This document shows positions 52,921-64,000 of a stretch of 64,000 nt of DNA, piece after piece. Position 1 is the first letter of the stretch. Each line of letters starts with the position of its first letter. The DNA is taken from assembly GCA_014773175.1 (NCBI GenBank), contig VXCM01003583.1:34279-98278 (forward strand), in the 5' to 3' direction. The translations under genes were made by a program, and so were the position numbers. Under the pieces are notes generated by a model. That model did no database searches. It saw nothing but the letters and a program-made list of their open reading frames with translations, and was not told where the DNA came from. Source of the DNA: Lucifuga dentata. Taxonomy: Eukaryota > Chordata > Actinopteri > Ophidiiformes > Bythitidae.

Positions 52921-53639
52921 GCGTAGAAAAGGTCAAATTAACACCATGACAGGATGTTTGCAGGTACTCATCAGTAATTTATAAAATGAAACAGAGGCAC
53001 AAAAAGTTGCAGGGTTGAAAGGTCTTGCTCATATTGTGTGGTGTCCATGTGCTCTCAGAGGATTATTAAAACACCAACGTTGATGTTTATGCCATACATA
53101 TAATGTTAAACCAATATTAACAAACATTAAACGAATTTTAACTGCCGATTCATAAATAAAAAAGCGGACATCTCTTCGGAAAAGAGACAACGCGGATCCC
53201 TCTTTTCCCACTTTGGCACTTCAGCTTCTTCTAGCCTCTGTCTCCACATGAGACAGCAGCTGCAACCGGCTGAAAAGCGCTCTTATTAATTGTCTTTTGT
53301 CATGCGTAATTGCCACAATTTCAATGGTATCCGAGGCCTGCGTCTTTGGAGTGGACTTCTTTCTCTGCATTACTAGGTGCAAACCCCTTTCATTTCAAAT
53401 CTACGTTCTACAGGCTTGGTCTTGCAGTCTAAAACATTTTGGGTTGTTAAAGCCAAATCGACAACTTTGATGGTTCTAAAATGTTCTGTTTTGGGGGGAG
53501 TTGGCCGTTAGAGCTGGACAAATAGACCTACTCTCCAAATGAGATCCAGTCCATTAAAGTGGCCAGAGGTCAGATCCTGTGGGGGTGAAGAGGGGGTGAG
53601 TTTCTCAGAACTGCAGTTTATTCCATTGTTAATCGCTTT

Positions 53640-54240
53640 AAATGCAGCATTGGTCTTTCACACCTGCGAGGGGTGAACTCTAATTCGATTAATAGGAACT
53701 TCAATATATATTCATTAGATGGCTTTCCCGCAATAATATATGATCACCAGCGGGATGTGAAAGGAGACCATTTATTTCTTCTCTGAATGGATCTGCGTGG
53801 TTCCAAAACTTCACCTGCTTCCCCTCTCAATTAGGAATGTATCCCAAACTCTGACAGAAACAAGTTAAATTAGGCGTCAGCTAATTTCCAGTGGCCCCTC
53901 CTACGTAATCCCTTCTCGGAGTCTTTCCATTGCCCCTTTAATTCACCATAAGTTGAAAGGTTCAAATAGTGCCTAATGAAACAGTGACTAAATCGTTCTC
54001 TGTCGCTCGGAGGAACCCTGTAGCTGTCTCTCAAAGCCTTCTGAGCACACAGCCGTCGGGGGGTCTCCAGCTAAATGCGAATCCCAAGGCAGGACAATCT
54101 AACCTGTCAAAGCCTTTGCCCACTTCTATATATCCTTATTCTGTCGTTGGAAGGAATAGCAGCATAATCAACCAACGTGGGACCGAAAACGCAATTAAAC
54201 TCACTTTGGAAAACCAAAATCTATTCAAAAGAGAACATTA
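53640..54240. promoter_or_regulatory. Candidate conserved non-coding element 3' of GSX2
   Basis: A block with no repeats and many homeodomain cores: CTAATTCGATTAATAGG, CATTAGATGG, CAATTAGGAATG, AAATTAGGCGTCAGCTAATT. It lies 1.1-1.7 kb beyond the GSX2 stop. Composition and motif density differ from the flanks. Conservation itself cannot be tested here. A 90-codon open frame inside it (53969-54241) has no family features. Confidence 0.4.
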
Positions 54241-54917
54241 ATAGACTATTGGCTGCTCCCCAGGGGCGTTATCGGGTACCCCTTTGTGGTCAAATCTAAG
54301 GAGAAATTACAGCTACACTTCCATATAGCTCACTCCATCAATTTTGAATGAAATAGCCAATATCATGTAAATGGACCTCTCCTATATATTGTTTCTAAAT
54401 AAAGTGAACACTAGGCCTACCAGTCCATTAAACATAACGCCAGTAGAGTACTAATGACAGCCTAATAACAAATGAGCTGTTCAGACAAGATTCGTGAAGT
54501 AAATTGGGTTGTGGAAGATAATTGTACGCCTTCTTGGTTTGCACTTATTCAAACTACGAGATTTTAATACACAATTAAGGCAAGTGCCTATTTCCTGACA
54601 ATTTGTCAAAACTGTCAAGCATTTCAACCTACGCAGGGTAGGAATTTATAAAGTATTTCACTGAAAGAAATGGTTAAAATCTACTCCAGATATCTTTTTT
54701 TTTATGTAATGTAACGGTGCCATTTGTGCTATTATAATGATTTAATTACGAGGGAATGCACAATAAAGGGAGAGACTCAGTTGCAACACCCCTACACTTT
54801 TAAAAAAACAGCAAAATTTCTGCTGTAGTATTCGATAACATACGTGCCAGTATTGATCATAGAAAATACAATGATCAGAAACAGAATCGAGACAATTTTA
54901 GGTGCAACTCGCCAATG

Positions 54918-54923
54918 TTTATT
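54918..54923 (-). terminator. Probable GSX2 polyadenylation signal
   Basis: AATAAA on the minus strand, about 430 nt past the GSX2 stop codon. It is the first clear hexamer downstream outside the homopolymer mess near 55200-55260. Confidence 0.5.
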
Positions 54924-55352
54924 ACAATAAATACAAATATACATAGTTTACAAATTCATGCGAGTGTATCAGGTTTCACAGAAGTTAAGATTATTTCTAA
55001 GGGCTTTCATTACCACAAAACTCCGCAGACAGTTCTGAGATACAGTTTAATTAACTAGACCTGCGTGTGAAGATGAAAACTCATAAGGGATCAGAACACA
55101 GTCTATTATGTCATGTCATATTTCCAAATATTTCATAAGGATGTTAAACTTCAACACGTATTCACATTTTTCGTTTACAGTAAGATAAACATGAAGTAAA
55201 AAACAAACAAACAAACAAAAAAAAAAACTAAAGGTTCCAACGNTTTTTTTTTAATTTTTTTTTTTTTTGGCCCTGAGGTTGCATGATGCCATAAGCCATA
55301 ACAGTAGCAGGGCAGCGTAAGTGCCAGCAGCGTGAAGGGAGTCGTTTTGCTC

Positions 55353-56291
55353 TCAGATGGGCGACACCTCTTTTTCTTCCGAAGCAGAGGCCGGAGACAG
55401 AGACTCCTCGTCCTCTGACCTTGGATAGTCTGTGTGAGCAGTTGTGCATTTGCAACCGTTGTGCGCGTTCCTTTGGGTGCCCTTGCCCTCCTTCTTGTGC
55501 TTCACTCTGCGGTTCTGAAACCAGATTTTTACCTGTTTCTCTGACAGGTTCAAATACGTGGCGATTTCGATTCTCCTGAGTCTCGAAAGATACATGTTGG
55601 TGGAAAACTCCCTCTCCAACTCCAAGAGTTGCGTACTTGTGAACGCCGTGCGCATCCTCTTTCCATTCTGTACGTGGCTGTTTTCGGAGGCGCCTGTTGG
55701 AGAAAAAATATTTATAGGTCAGATGTTTAATTTCTTATGAACAACAGGAGTCTAAACTCCGTCACTGACGCAAATGGCGCGGGTTGCAGCCGTGCGTCAT
55801 CGTGCGTAAAAGTCGAATTGTGTGAAAATGCATGATGAAATGTAGACTGACTAATTAAACAAGTAGCAAACTGGTTATAGTTGTGATCGGAGCCTGTTGT
55901 AAACACGTTGCTTACCAATGGAAAGGCAGTGGTATCTCCTGGGATCTGTGACGCTGAATGTGGGCGTGCAGACAGGTGTGTGTCCAGGGTGCGCCAGCGC
56001 TGGAGACTGCTGATGCGCTATTCTCTGACAATACTGCGCCTCCGCTCCCGGAAAGTGACCCTTCAGCATGGGAATACCGCTGCGGGAAGAGTGGATGTGG
56101 GACGTTACGCACAACGGGCAAACGCAGAAAGTTCCATTTTTCCTGGACGGGCAAACCGGCGCCGTGACAGTCATCACACTCGGAGAATGCATGCTGATGG
56201 GAATAAGGAAGTCTTGCCCTGGATGCTCAGCTGGCCCGGGTCGCACCGTATCCTTGATTATTAAAGAATCGACGTAAAAAGACCTCGACAT
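55353..56291 (-). CDS. gsx2: GSX2 ParaHox homeodomain transcription factor (2 exons, 238 aa)
   Basis: A DNA-binding nuclear factor that patterns the ventral telencephalon and hindbrain in vertebrates. Exon 1 is 55916-56291, exon 2 is 55353-55693, phase 1 intron of 222 bp (GTAAGC donor, TCCAACAG acceptor). The protein starts [14 protein letters not shown], the conserved Gsx N-terminus, with [20 protein letters not shown] next. It ends with [12 protein letters not shown] and [20 protein letters not shown], which match GSX2 and not GSX1. The homeodomain is residues 136-195 ([32 protein letters not shown]). At 238 residues it is shorter than the mammalian 304 because the His/Ala-rich stretches are absent. 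An in-frame ATG 23 codons upstream exists, but homology begins at MSRSF. It lies next to PDGFRA, same strand. Confidence 0.97.
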
Positions 56292-56990
56292 TGCTGCGCC
56301 GTTGATCGTTCCTTGCGCAAGATGATAGCTGTTTCTCATCTGAACCCCTCGGGATCTCAAAAGGTGCTTATGTTTGATGGTTCAACAAAAGGGACCCCGA
56401 AGAGGGTTGGCCCTGCAGCGTCACCCACGTGCGCACCCGGCTCCAAGGGTTTATGCTGTCAGCGACCCAAACCACGTGACGTCTCCCCTGGCCTCCAATC
56501 ACAATTTACAGATTTACTCTTTTTCTATTCAACTCTCTAAAAGTCTTGTCAAAATAATAACCAACCACTTTTTTTCCCCCCTAAAATAAATTTTAACTGT
56601 ACACTAACATTCTTCATCAGACAGGTTCAATAACATACCCATCATTTTCAAAACAGAAAGACTGAAATAAAACTTCAGAAATAAATTTTGCAAAAACATT
56701 AAAATGCTGCATTGTGGATGCCGGATTGAATTTGGATTTATAGAAATTATGCCAAGAGTCAGAATTTAAAAAATTACATATTTGGAAAGTTACACTCGGC
56801 CAGAATAACATTAAATCAGCTGCATAGTGAAATATAAATGTTTAACTTATGACTTCCCATATAACAGGAATATTGCTTTTCAAGTAAAGAGATGGAATTT
56901 GATTATTGTCTTTTCCCAAATCAAACAGCAGATCATTTACAAAAATCCCATTATTTAATGCTGTATGCTATATACCAATTTAATAGTTTA
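56292..56990 (-). promoter_or_regulatory. GSX2 5' flank
   Basis: The first 200 bp upstream of the start are GC- and CpG-rich (CACCCACGTGCGCACCCGG near 56422-56440) and contain two CACGTG E-box cores (56426-56431 and 56473-56478). Beyond 56500 the DNA turns AT-rich. A promoter here is expected from position; no start site can be fixed. Confidence 0.45.
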
Positions 56991-56994
56991 ATTA

Positions 56995-57270
56995 CTGTAT
57001 GTTGAAATCATGATGGACTTTATCCAGACAATTTGCGCGGATCTAAGAACTAATTGCAGTCTAATACGTCCAGCAATTAAAGAATTATGCACTGATGGCG
57101 AGTGTGGGCTGCGGTCATTTGATCGCGATTAGGATTCAATTAGAAGGTGTTTATAATGGCTGGATGGTGCGGGAGTAAACAGGCAGCTATTTCAGAAATG
57201 CGTTAATCCCTCATCTTGTGACAATAATTAGCGAGTTAGATCCTCAGGCGGGTCACCGGTAGGTTTAGCT
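56995..57270. promoter_or_regulatory. Candidate conserved enhancer upstream of GSX2
   Basis: About 0.7-1 kb before the GSX2 ATG lies a repeat-free block dense in homeodomain cores: GAACTAATTGCAGTCTAATA, CAGCAATTAAAGAATTATGC, GCGATTAGGATTCAATTAGA and ACAATAATTAGCGAG. The flanks are plain AT-rich or low-complexity DNA. Enhancer function is inferred. Confidence 0.4.
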
Positions 57271-57668
57271 TCTGCTTTCATCTGAGAAGTAACGCCTCGG
57301 ACGTTTTCAGACTATTCTCAGCAGGGACCTCACAAAACACACGTGTAACCCACAAACACCAGTGGAATTAACTCGTTTGGGGCCCCGAGTTATTATAAAG
57401 TTTTAAAACCACATTTTCCCCAAAATTCAACTCCTGTGAGTCTCCAACAAGCAAACCGATGCACTTACAGGAGTGAAATAACAACAAAATCTTTAAATTC
57501 TGACTATAATAATGAAAAACAAAACAAAACAAAACAAACAAAAAAAAAAAAAAAAAANAAAAAAAAAAAAAAAACAACTCACGTCTGTCACACAGACAGT
57601 AATTGTTATAATAAAGTGAACACAGGGTTTGACAAGGAAGACGTAGTTGTTATGGTACAGAGAGAGAC

Positions 57669-57699
<31 letters not shown>

Positions 57700-57719
57700 G
57701 CAAACCAGGCGGAATGATG

Positions 57720-58080
57720 CGTGGCGCACGCCCTCATCACACCATGCTAGCTCTAATATTATTTTTCCATAATTCTGCACGATAAAATTTCATTGTCTAT
57801 TAAGTAATCCCACAAATGAGATGCTTTATGAGGCTATAATGAGGCCTAATTGCCAGGACTAGTGGAGCCACGTGGAAGGATTTAGGAAGCATTAAGCCGT
57901 CGGGTACTGAGCACAGGCTGTTACCTAGACATTACTTTAATAATTCAAGGAGAAAATTAGTCCATTTAAGGGAAAAATCCTTTGATTTCCTTTATTCTGC
58001 TCGGGATGACAGGCCTGCAGTTTAGTCCGCTTCGGTTAAGAAGCCTCCGCAGTGTTATTCCTTTTTAAACATCAGAAATT
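57720..58080. promoter_or_regulatory. Second candidate conserved element upstream of GSX2
   Basis: After an (AG)n tract (57657-57700) comes a complex stretch with GAGGCCTAATTGCCAGGACT, CATTACTTTAATAATTCAAG and GAAAATTAGTCCATTTAAGG, again TAAT-rich and without repeats. Function inferred from position and motif content only. Confidence 0.3.
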
Positions 58081-61000
58081 AAAAAGAATCTCAGAAATGT
58101 ATAAAGCACTCAGGGCCCCACCCTCATTTTGCTTCTTCTTTCTCTCCAGTGTTGTGGGCCCTTTACTTTATAGTTCAGCAGTTAGCCTCCTCCATTCATC
58201 CCCTTTCAAATCACGTTGATGGGCAATTAATCACTGGCCTATTCAACAAAACGAAAATTAAATTTATATAGAGGATGATTATCTAGTGGAAAAGAACATT
58301 TCCCAGTTTTACATTTTCTGGGTTTGTGTGTGCATAAAGTGAGTTTCAATGCTTCTGCTTGTATGCATGTGCAGAAAGGTGCATGTGTGTGTGTGTGTGT
58401 GTGTGTGTGTCCAACTCCTCCCAGTAGTAAAAACACACAAACTTGTAAAAGTGTAGTGCTAAAGTTACCCCCTCTCATTCAGATCGCATCCCATGCCATA
58501 TTATACCGTGAAGAAGTCCATTAATGTTTTGTTGAACAAGCGTCATTAACTTGTATCAACGCCTTTTTACAAACCTTGCATTGTTGTGCAGGGCCAGTCT
58601 GCAGCCCATCTTGGCCAATACAGTGGATGATTTGCCCCTTTATTAGTTACCAGGCAACAGATCCTGAATACCAAAACTCAAAGGAAACACTCTGGTCCTC
58701 CATATAGATTTCAATGGCAATGGGAAAATGAACAATGATCCTGTGGGCAACATAATGCCATGCAATGACTTTTCATTAACAATTATCTGGTTCATGTGAA
58801 TAGCAGCTGCAGTGGCTACTCTCCATCTCATGGTTTCCAGAGAAAAGGGGAGTGGAGAGAAAGAGGCATGGAGTGAATAGGATCCTGCAGGAGTTAGGGG
58901 TTCATGATCTCCATGAATGTGGAATCTAATTTATATCTCAGTGAATAATTAGGTTTCTATGCAAAAATGAGTTTGAAATAATTACATCTTAAAACCCCGT
59001 GACAGCTTTGCCAGATAAACAAAGGAAATCCTTCCCTTCAAGTGTCGCTCACCATAAGTTTATTAGTTCTTTCAATTCACCTGTCAAGATCAATCACACA
59101 AAATATTATTTTCATGAAATAGCATTGGGCTTAACTCACAACACTGCAGAATGACTACTTGTTGTGTGTTGAAATGTATCACGTATCTAGACACCTATAC
59201 ATTATGTACAAACTTTTCTATGATTTGGAACAGACAATATTATTTGAGACAATGGTCCTCAGTCCTATAGAAAAGTAAAGTGACAGCCGCAGGCCGAGAA
59301 GAGGCTGGTGAACAAAGCCAGTGAGGGCCCTGTCGCTGGCCTATAGAGATGTCCAGCACCAGGCTCCCTCTAATTAGGGAGACGGTTCTCAGTCTCTTGG
59401 AGCTGCTCAGACCAGACACTCCAGACTGAAGTGTGCTCCTCCGCCAACAAGTATCTGGATGTCCACACTCGACGTCCACACACTGGGCTACACGTATGTG
59501 TCTGCACACAATTAACAAGTCCAGAAAATGAGATAAACACTGACCGATAGTGATGCGGATCACAGTTAAGATCCCAGCGAAATGTCTTTGTTAAAGCCTC
59601 TTGTTAGAGCTCTGCTTTATCCCTCCGTCTCCTTTGTTGTTTCCAAAAGACTAAGCAAATGCCATTACAGTGACTAAATAAGCAGCACTAAGCAGCACAG
59701 CCCTTATTTCAATGGTTTTTGTTTATTTTTTCGCTTGAGTTGTCAAACAGTTCCAAATTTCTGTTATTATTACTGTAATATGAAGCAATTCCATCTGCCA
59801 CTTTGCATTGCATCTCTAGCCTGTTCTTAGTTTAGTAGTTATCAATTATTGTTGGATATAAGGAGTTGTTATTGTGAAACCTGTTTGGTTTCCAACGAGT
59901 GAAGACATTGCATTGTCTCTGATAACTGGCCTTCTACCAAAATTATATAGGTTGAGAAAAATGCCTTAGGCTGTGACATTTAATTTGAACCCATGACCAA
60001 AGGAAATATAAGATAAAGAGCTTCTACTGATTAAAATTTACCTCTATGTCCCAATAAAAAATCCAGCCAGCTCTCCCATGATGAGCTTCAACCAAATCTT
60101 GCTCTGATTGTCAGCCTTCCTCTTGGAACAGAGAGCTTGGAACAGAGAGTTGCTGACTTCCTGTGAAACTTAAATCAGGAAATATTTCAAAGAGTGAATG
60201 ACAGGAGCTCCTCCACCCAGTTACCCGACTGTCGCTCCCTCAGTTTAAAGGAGGTGATATTGTAGCCCTGTTCTCCCTTTGAAAGGCGAAATCCTTTGGA
60301 TTGAGCTTGTGTGCTGGAGCAGAAGCAGACTGGAATGTGTGGCCAGGCCATGTCTTTTGTTGACAGGCGGCTATGAATAGACATGGACTACAATCTTTCT
60401 GTCTTCTGTTTATCAGTCTCTGAAAAAGCAAACAAGCCAAAATCTGCATATTAGTGTAATCCAATCCTGTCTGACAGGGTCTTTGCCCTGAAACAATTTC
60501 TACTGAATTTTTAGTCTATAATCCAGGTGTAGCATCTGCATGAAGGGAACAAATCCATAAAACTGCTGCTTCATTGATTTTAATCATCATTTTACTGTTA
60601 TTTTCCACAATTCTTGCAATATGTAGCGGACGTCTGTGAGTACAGATCAAGGATTTCATGGTCTTGAAGACTGAAATATTAAATGCTTCAAATTTATTTT
60701 TTTCCTTTCTGCACAGATTTCCTTCCTCAGATGAAATATTGATTTGGAAAGTGTCATGTTGTGTTGAATTTCATTATTTTGATTTTCATTGTTGCCACTT
60801 AAAACGTCTCATAGGCAGTTTCTCGCTCCAGCCTTATCTGTGTTTGTCAGTGCAGGTTTCTATATTTGAGGTCAACAAGAGACTTTGAACCCACTTTAAA
60901 CTAAAGAGTCTTCGTTCCTCCAATTCAATCCTCCCATTTCATAAAATTATGATCACACTTTTCTGGCTATTATACATTAGAAGATACAGTATGTCAAAGT

Positions 61001-61875
61001 GTGGAAGTTGGAGGTCAGCTGTCAGGATCAGCCACACTCTGAGACTCTGCATTACTTTGTTCATTTGGATAATGAAGAGTATATTGATCTGATTTTTTCC
61101 CTTCATATCATCTTCTGTTATATTCATCCCTCTGTTCTGCTAACAATGTAACTGAAATCCTCCTTCTATAGTCATGACTGTGTTTCTTTCTTGTCAGTTT
61201 GAGAGAAATCTCAGATTTATGTATTTAACTGCAGTAGACAGCCTCAGAAACTTGTTCAATGGCCTTTCCCACCTCATTTGTAGACTCATGTAATATCCAG
61301 ATTTACAAACTGAGACAAAACTTGTAAGAAAAAGTTGCAACAAAACACTTTCAGTCACTGTACTTGTGCATCATGCATTGTGTATGTTTTCAAAATGGGA
61401 ATTTGGAATCGGTTACTTTGGCATGCTTACATTGCTGAATCATTGATGACTTTGCAAAAGACAGGATGCTATGATTCTATCTGTGCCAGGATACTTCTGT
61501 AAATGTTGTGAAGGTGATGGTGGGATAAAATGAAGTCAAAGTTTGATATATCTAATTTAGACAGTATAGAGCTCTGATCAAGGTGGGTTAGTTTTGATGA
61601 ATGAAAGTGTGGTATCTTTTGTGACTAATTATTTTTCTAACAAGTGTATTTTTGGAATCACATTTTCTATAAACTGGAGACTATCATTTCTAATGCGTAA
61701 CACATTTTCTGAAGATTCAATACTGATTTGGAAGTCATGTGTGAAAATAATTGCCTTGACTGCCCAATAATGTCTAATGTTTCCCCAAAGCTACAAAAAA
61801 AAAAAAAAAAAAAANAAAAAAAAAAAAAAAATAAAAAAAGATATTTTGTTGAAATTTAGATTTGGAAAAAAAAGC
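58081..61875. other. Upstream GSX2 flank without recognised genes
   Basis: Repeat-poor DNA with (GT)n at 58387-58410. The part at 59230-59480 (balanced composition, CTCTAATTAGGGAGACGG) may be another control element. No exon of CHIC2, the usual next gene in mammals, was recognised. Confidence 0.5.
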
Positions 61876-62541
61876 TAATGAATACACTGGCAATTCTGCA
61901 TGTTTAAGTCCAATAACTACTATCTGCATACATGTTACATTACTGACAACCCATTTCCAAAACTTAAAACCGTATTTTAGTTTTCCTGTTATTTTGCCAA
62001 ATCCCCTAATCTTTCAAAATCAAATANAAACTTAAAACCGTATTTTAGTTTTCCTGTTATTTTGCCAAATCCCCTAATCTTTCAAAATCAAATATCAGGT
62101 GATATACCCACCTGGCTTAAAATTCAAAGTTTCTCCTGCTAACACATGTTCAAATGTAGGGATGATCGTTTTTAATTTCTTGATAAAAGCTGTCTTCCCT
62201 TGGGACAATATTCCCTGGCGGAGACATACATTGTCTTCCGTGCATCTCCATGTTAAATAAAGTTACTTTGATTAAAAAAAAAAAACAAAAAAACCCTGAT
62301 AAACAAAATGTTTGCTGTGATGGATTATGTATTTCAAGCAAGTTTCAAGTCCAAATTGATTTTAATACCACACTGGAATAAACTGAAACCAATGGCAGTC
62401 TGGAAGGTAGGAAAAAATATTCTAAAATGTGCCTCTAAAGTTGTATATTTTGGGAAATGGTTGTGAGTAACATAATGTGTATGCAGGTTGTGTTATATAC
62501 TGTGCTCAAACATGCAAAATCACTGGTGTTGTCCTTTAAGA
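61876..62541 (+). mobile_element. MITE-like palindromic repeat, copy 5 (upstream of GSX2)
   Basis: The family blocks are present from about 61885 (CACTGGCAATTCTGCATG) to TTGTCCTTTAA near 62540. Its extra length comes from the exact direct repeat around the N at 62027 (assembly mark) and an A-rich stretch near 62274-62293. Confidence 0.65.
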
Positions 62542-63298
62542 TTGTGTTAAGCTTTTACTCCATATTCTCAAATGGATGCACATTCAAGCTTAAATGGCAC
62601 AGAATGTCACGATGCGTTTAAAGCCCAGCAGAGCTTAATACCTTAGGCAACGGATTGTGAAGAAGTTTGAGGCATCACACATCACATGAACTGGCTGGAC
62701 TTTTCTAACTTCATCCAACTTCCATGTCTGTGAGGCTTCAGGCATAACGAAAGCATAGTTCCCTGCAGAGGAGCAGGAGTCCCAGAGGAGCTGGAAAGAC
62801 TTCATTCCAGTCAGACTTTGCTGTGTTTTATATATGCAAAGTCTGCAAGTTTTTACAGTTGATGTTATAAATTTTCAGTTTATGCAATACTAGTATTTGT
62901 GAAGATTTAAAGTTTTCCCTTCAAAATTACCAAATAACATCCCAAATAAAACTGTGTAATAACATATTATTACCAAACATTATCCATTAGAATACAGAAT
63001 ATGAAAATATCAGCATATTAGATCATTTTTAAATCAAAGGTTATAAATGAGGTGTTGCACATCACTTTTTGCATATTTGCTCCAAAATGCTGCTATATGA
63101 ACACAATATACATAAACATCTAATAAAGATTGCTCATAAGGCAAATTATATTTTGTTTATATGGATTTTTTTTACATACATGTTTTATTTATTTACATTT
63201 TTGAATATATTTACTGTTATTTTGAGAACATTTAGAGTCACTACATTCAGATTAAAAATATCTGATACAGCATACAGTGTTTAGTAGAGCCCAAACAG

Positions 63299-63353
<55 letters not shown>

Positions 63354-64000
63354 GAAAACAGTATTAAATGATCTTCTGCAGAAGATGAGCATGATAAATG
63401 TGTGAATTTCTAACATAGATTTCTTTCTGCTAGCTGAAAAAGAAATCCATTCAAATACTGCTGCCTTTTCACATTTCAATTATGTTTTGATGTTTTTTGG
63501 TAGAGAAAACTATTTTTAATCAATTAATTCTGCAAACAGGCATAAAGTTTACTTTACAGCCCATAGTATGTGAGTTTCATAAGGTGTAACTTTGAAAGCT
63601 AGAGAGATAAAAGAAAATACAATTTCAAGTTTTAGTTTCAACTATTCAATTATTCACTTCCAATCTGGCTTTAATTTTTAATAGTATCACCCATAAAGCC
63701 AAATTGTGTTTGAACACAGCAAACGACAAAAAATATGCTTTCTGAAAAATGAAAATTATATATATATAGATATATATATAGATATATATAGATATATATA
63801 TAGAAGAGGAATATAGAATTTATAGAACATATAGATTTATAGAATTTATAGAATTATGGAATATATATATAGAAGATGAAGAGGACAAAGGCAGAGCAGA
63901 GGACAAAGTGGTGGAAGCTGAAAAAGGAGGAGCATTGTGTGGTTTTCAGGGAGGAGTTGAGACAAGCTCTGGGTGGCCAAGAGGTGCTTCCAGATTACTG
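62542..64000. other. AT-rich flank at the right window edge
   Basis: No gene is seen. It includes (GT)n at 63303-63351 and imperfect (TA)n at 63757-63870 with GATATATATA units. The last 120 bases are purine-rich and of unknown nature. Confidence 0.6.
63303..63351. repeat. (GT)n microsatellite
   Basis: About 24 perfect GT units. Confidence 0.95.

Larger units (their letters stand above)
50169..54900. other. PDGFRA-GSX2 intergenic DNA
   Basis: No gene is seen. Tandem tracts are (CT)n 50574-50600, (TATC)n 50618-50678, (GTCC)n 52188-52212, (TATC)n 52231-52268 and (CA)n 52869-52918. There are N-broken homopolymers at 50971 and 52404. The part from about 53640 to 54240 has balanced composition and many TAAT cores and is listed separately. 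Confidence 0.6.

Noticed and set aside
53969..54241. 90-codon plus-strand ORF near GSX2
   Set aside because: No domain, no codon or splice support; lies in what looks like a non-coding control block.
56292..56360. Upstream in-frame ATG for GSX2
   Set aside because: Gsx proteins begin at the conserved MSRSF; the 23 codons before it show no family similarity.

Overview
The window is vertebrate nuclear DNA, most likely from a ray-finned (teleost) fish. It is AT-rich with many long microsatellites, carries a decayed Tc1-type transposon and fish-type LINE fragments, and holds three genes on the minus strand in the order GSX2 - PDGFRA - KIT (high to low coordinate). This is the ParaHox/receptor-tyrosine-kinase neighbourhood known from all jawed vertebrates, in which KDR would come next beyond position 1. 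By synteny the KIT gene should be the kita co-orthologue; that is an inference.

Layout. Positions 1-14314 hold KIT exons 14 (cut by the window edge) to 1. Their lengths and phases follow mammalian KIT almost exon for exon. Positions 14.3-32.5 kb are an intergenic stretch with transposon relics and microsatellites. Positions 32545-47454 hold PDGFRA in 28 coding exons. Positions 47.5-54.9 kb are intergenic, with a 212-base assembly gap and a possible PDGFRA promoter. Positions 55353-56291 hold the two-exon homeobox gene GSX2. Positions 56.3-64 kb are its upstream flank, with blocks that look like conserved regulatory DNA but no recognisable gene.

Main finding. PDGFRA here appears to be more than an ordinary five-Ig receptor gene. 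Between the signal-peptide exon and the usual D1 exon lie six further intact exons. They encode a second, diverged PDGFR-type D1-D2-D3-D4 module with the same exon lengths and phases as the normal one. Only 75 bp separate its D4 exon from the ordinary D1 exon, and the frame is kept. Splicing every exon gives an open reading frame of 1469 residues with nine Ig domains, a transmembrane segment and a split kinase. Because all module borders are phase 1, the locus could also make a normal 5-Ig receptor (1084 residues), an alternative 5-Ig receptor using the extra D1-D4 on the same D5/kinase (1078 residues), and, by retention of the 75-bp intron, a soluble four-Ig decoy (419 residues). Which of these are made cannot be decided from DNA alone.

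Other points are a three-codon upstream ORF ending 2 nt before the KIT start codon, a GC-AG intron in the extra PDGFRA module, a five-copy family of palindromic MITE-like repeats, and 22 isolated single-N positions. Seven of those Ns sit between exact direct repeats of about 50-66 bp, which look like unmerged contig ends rather than biology.
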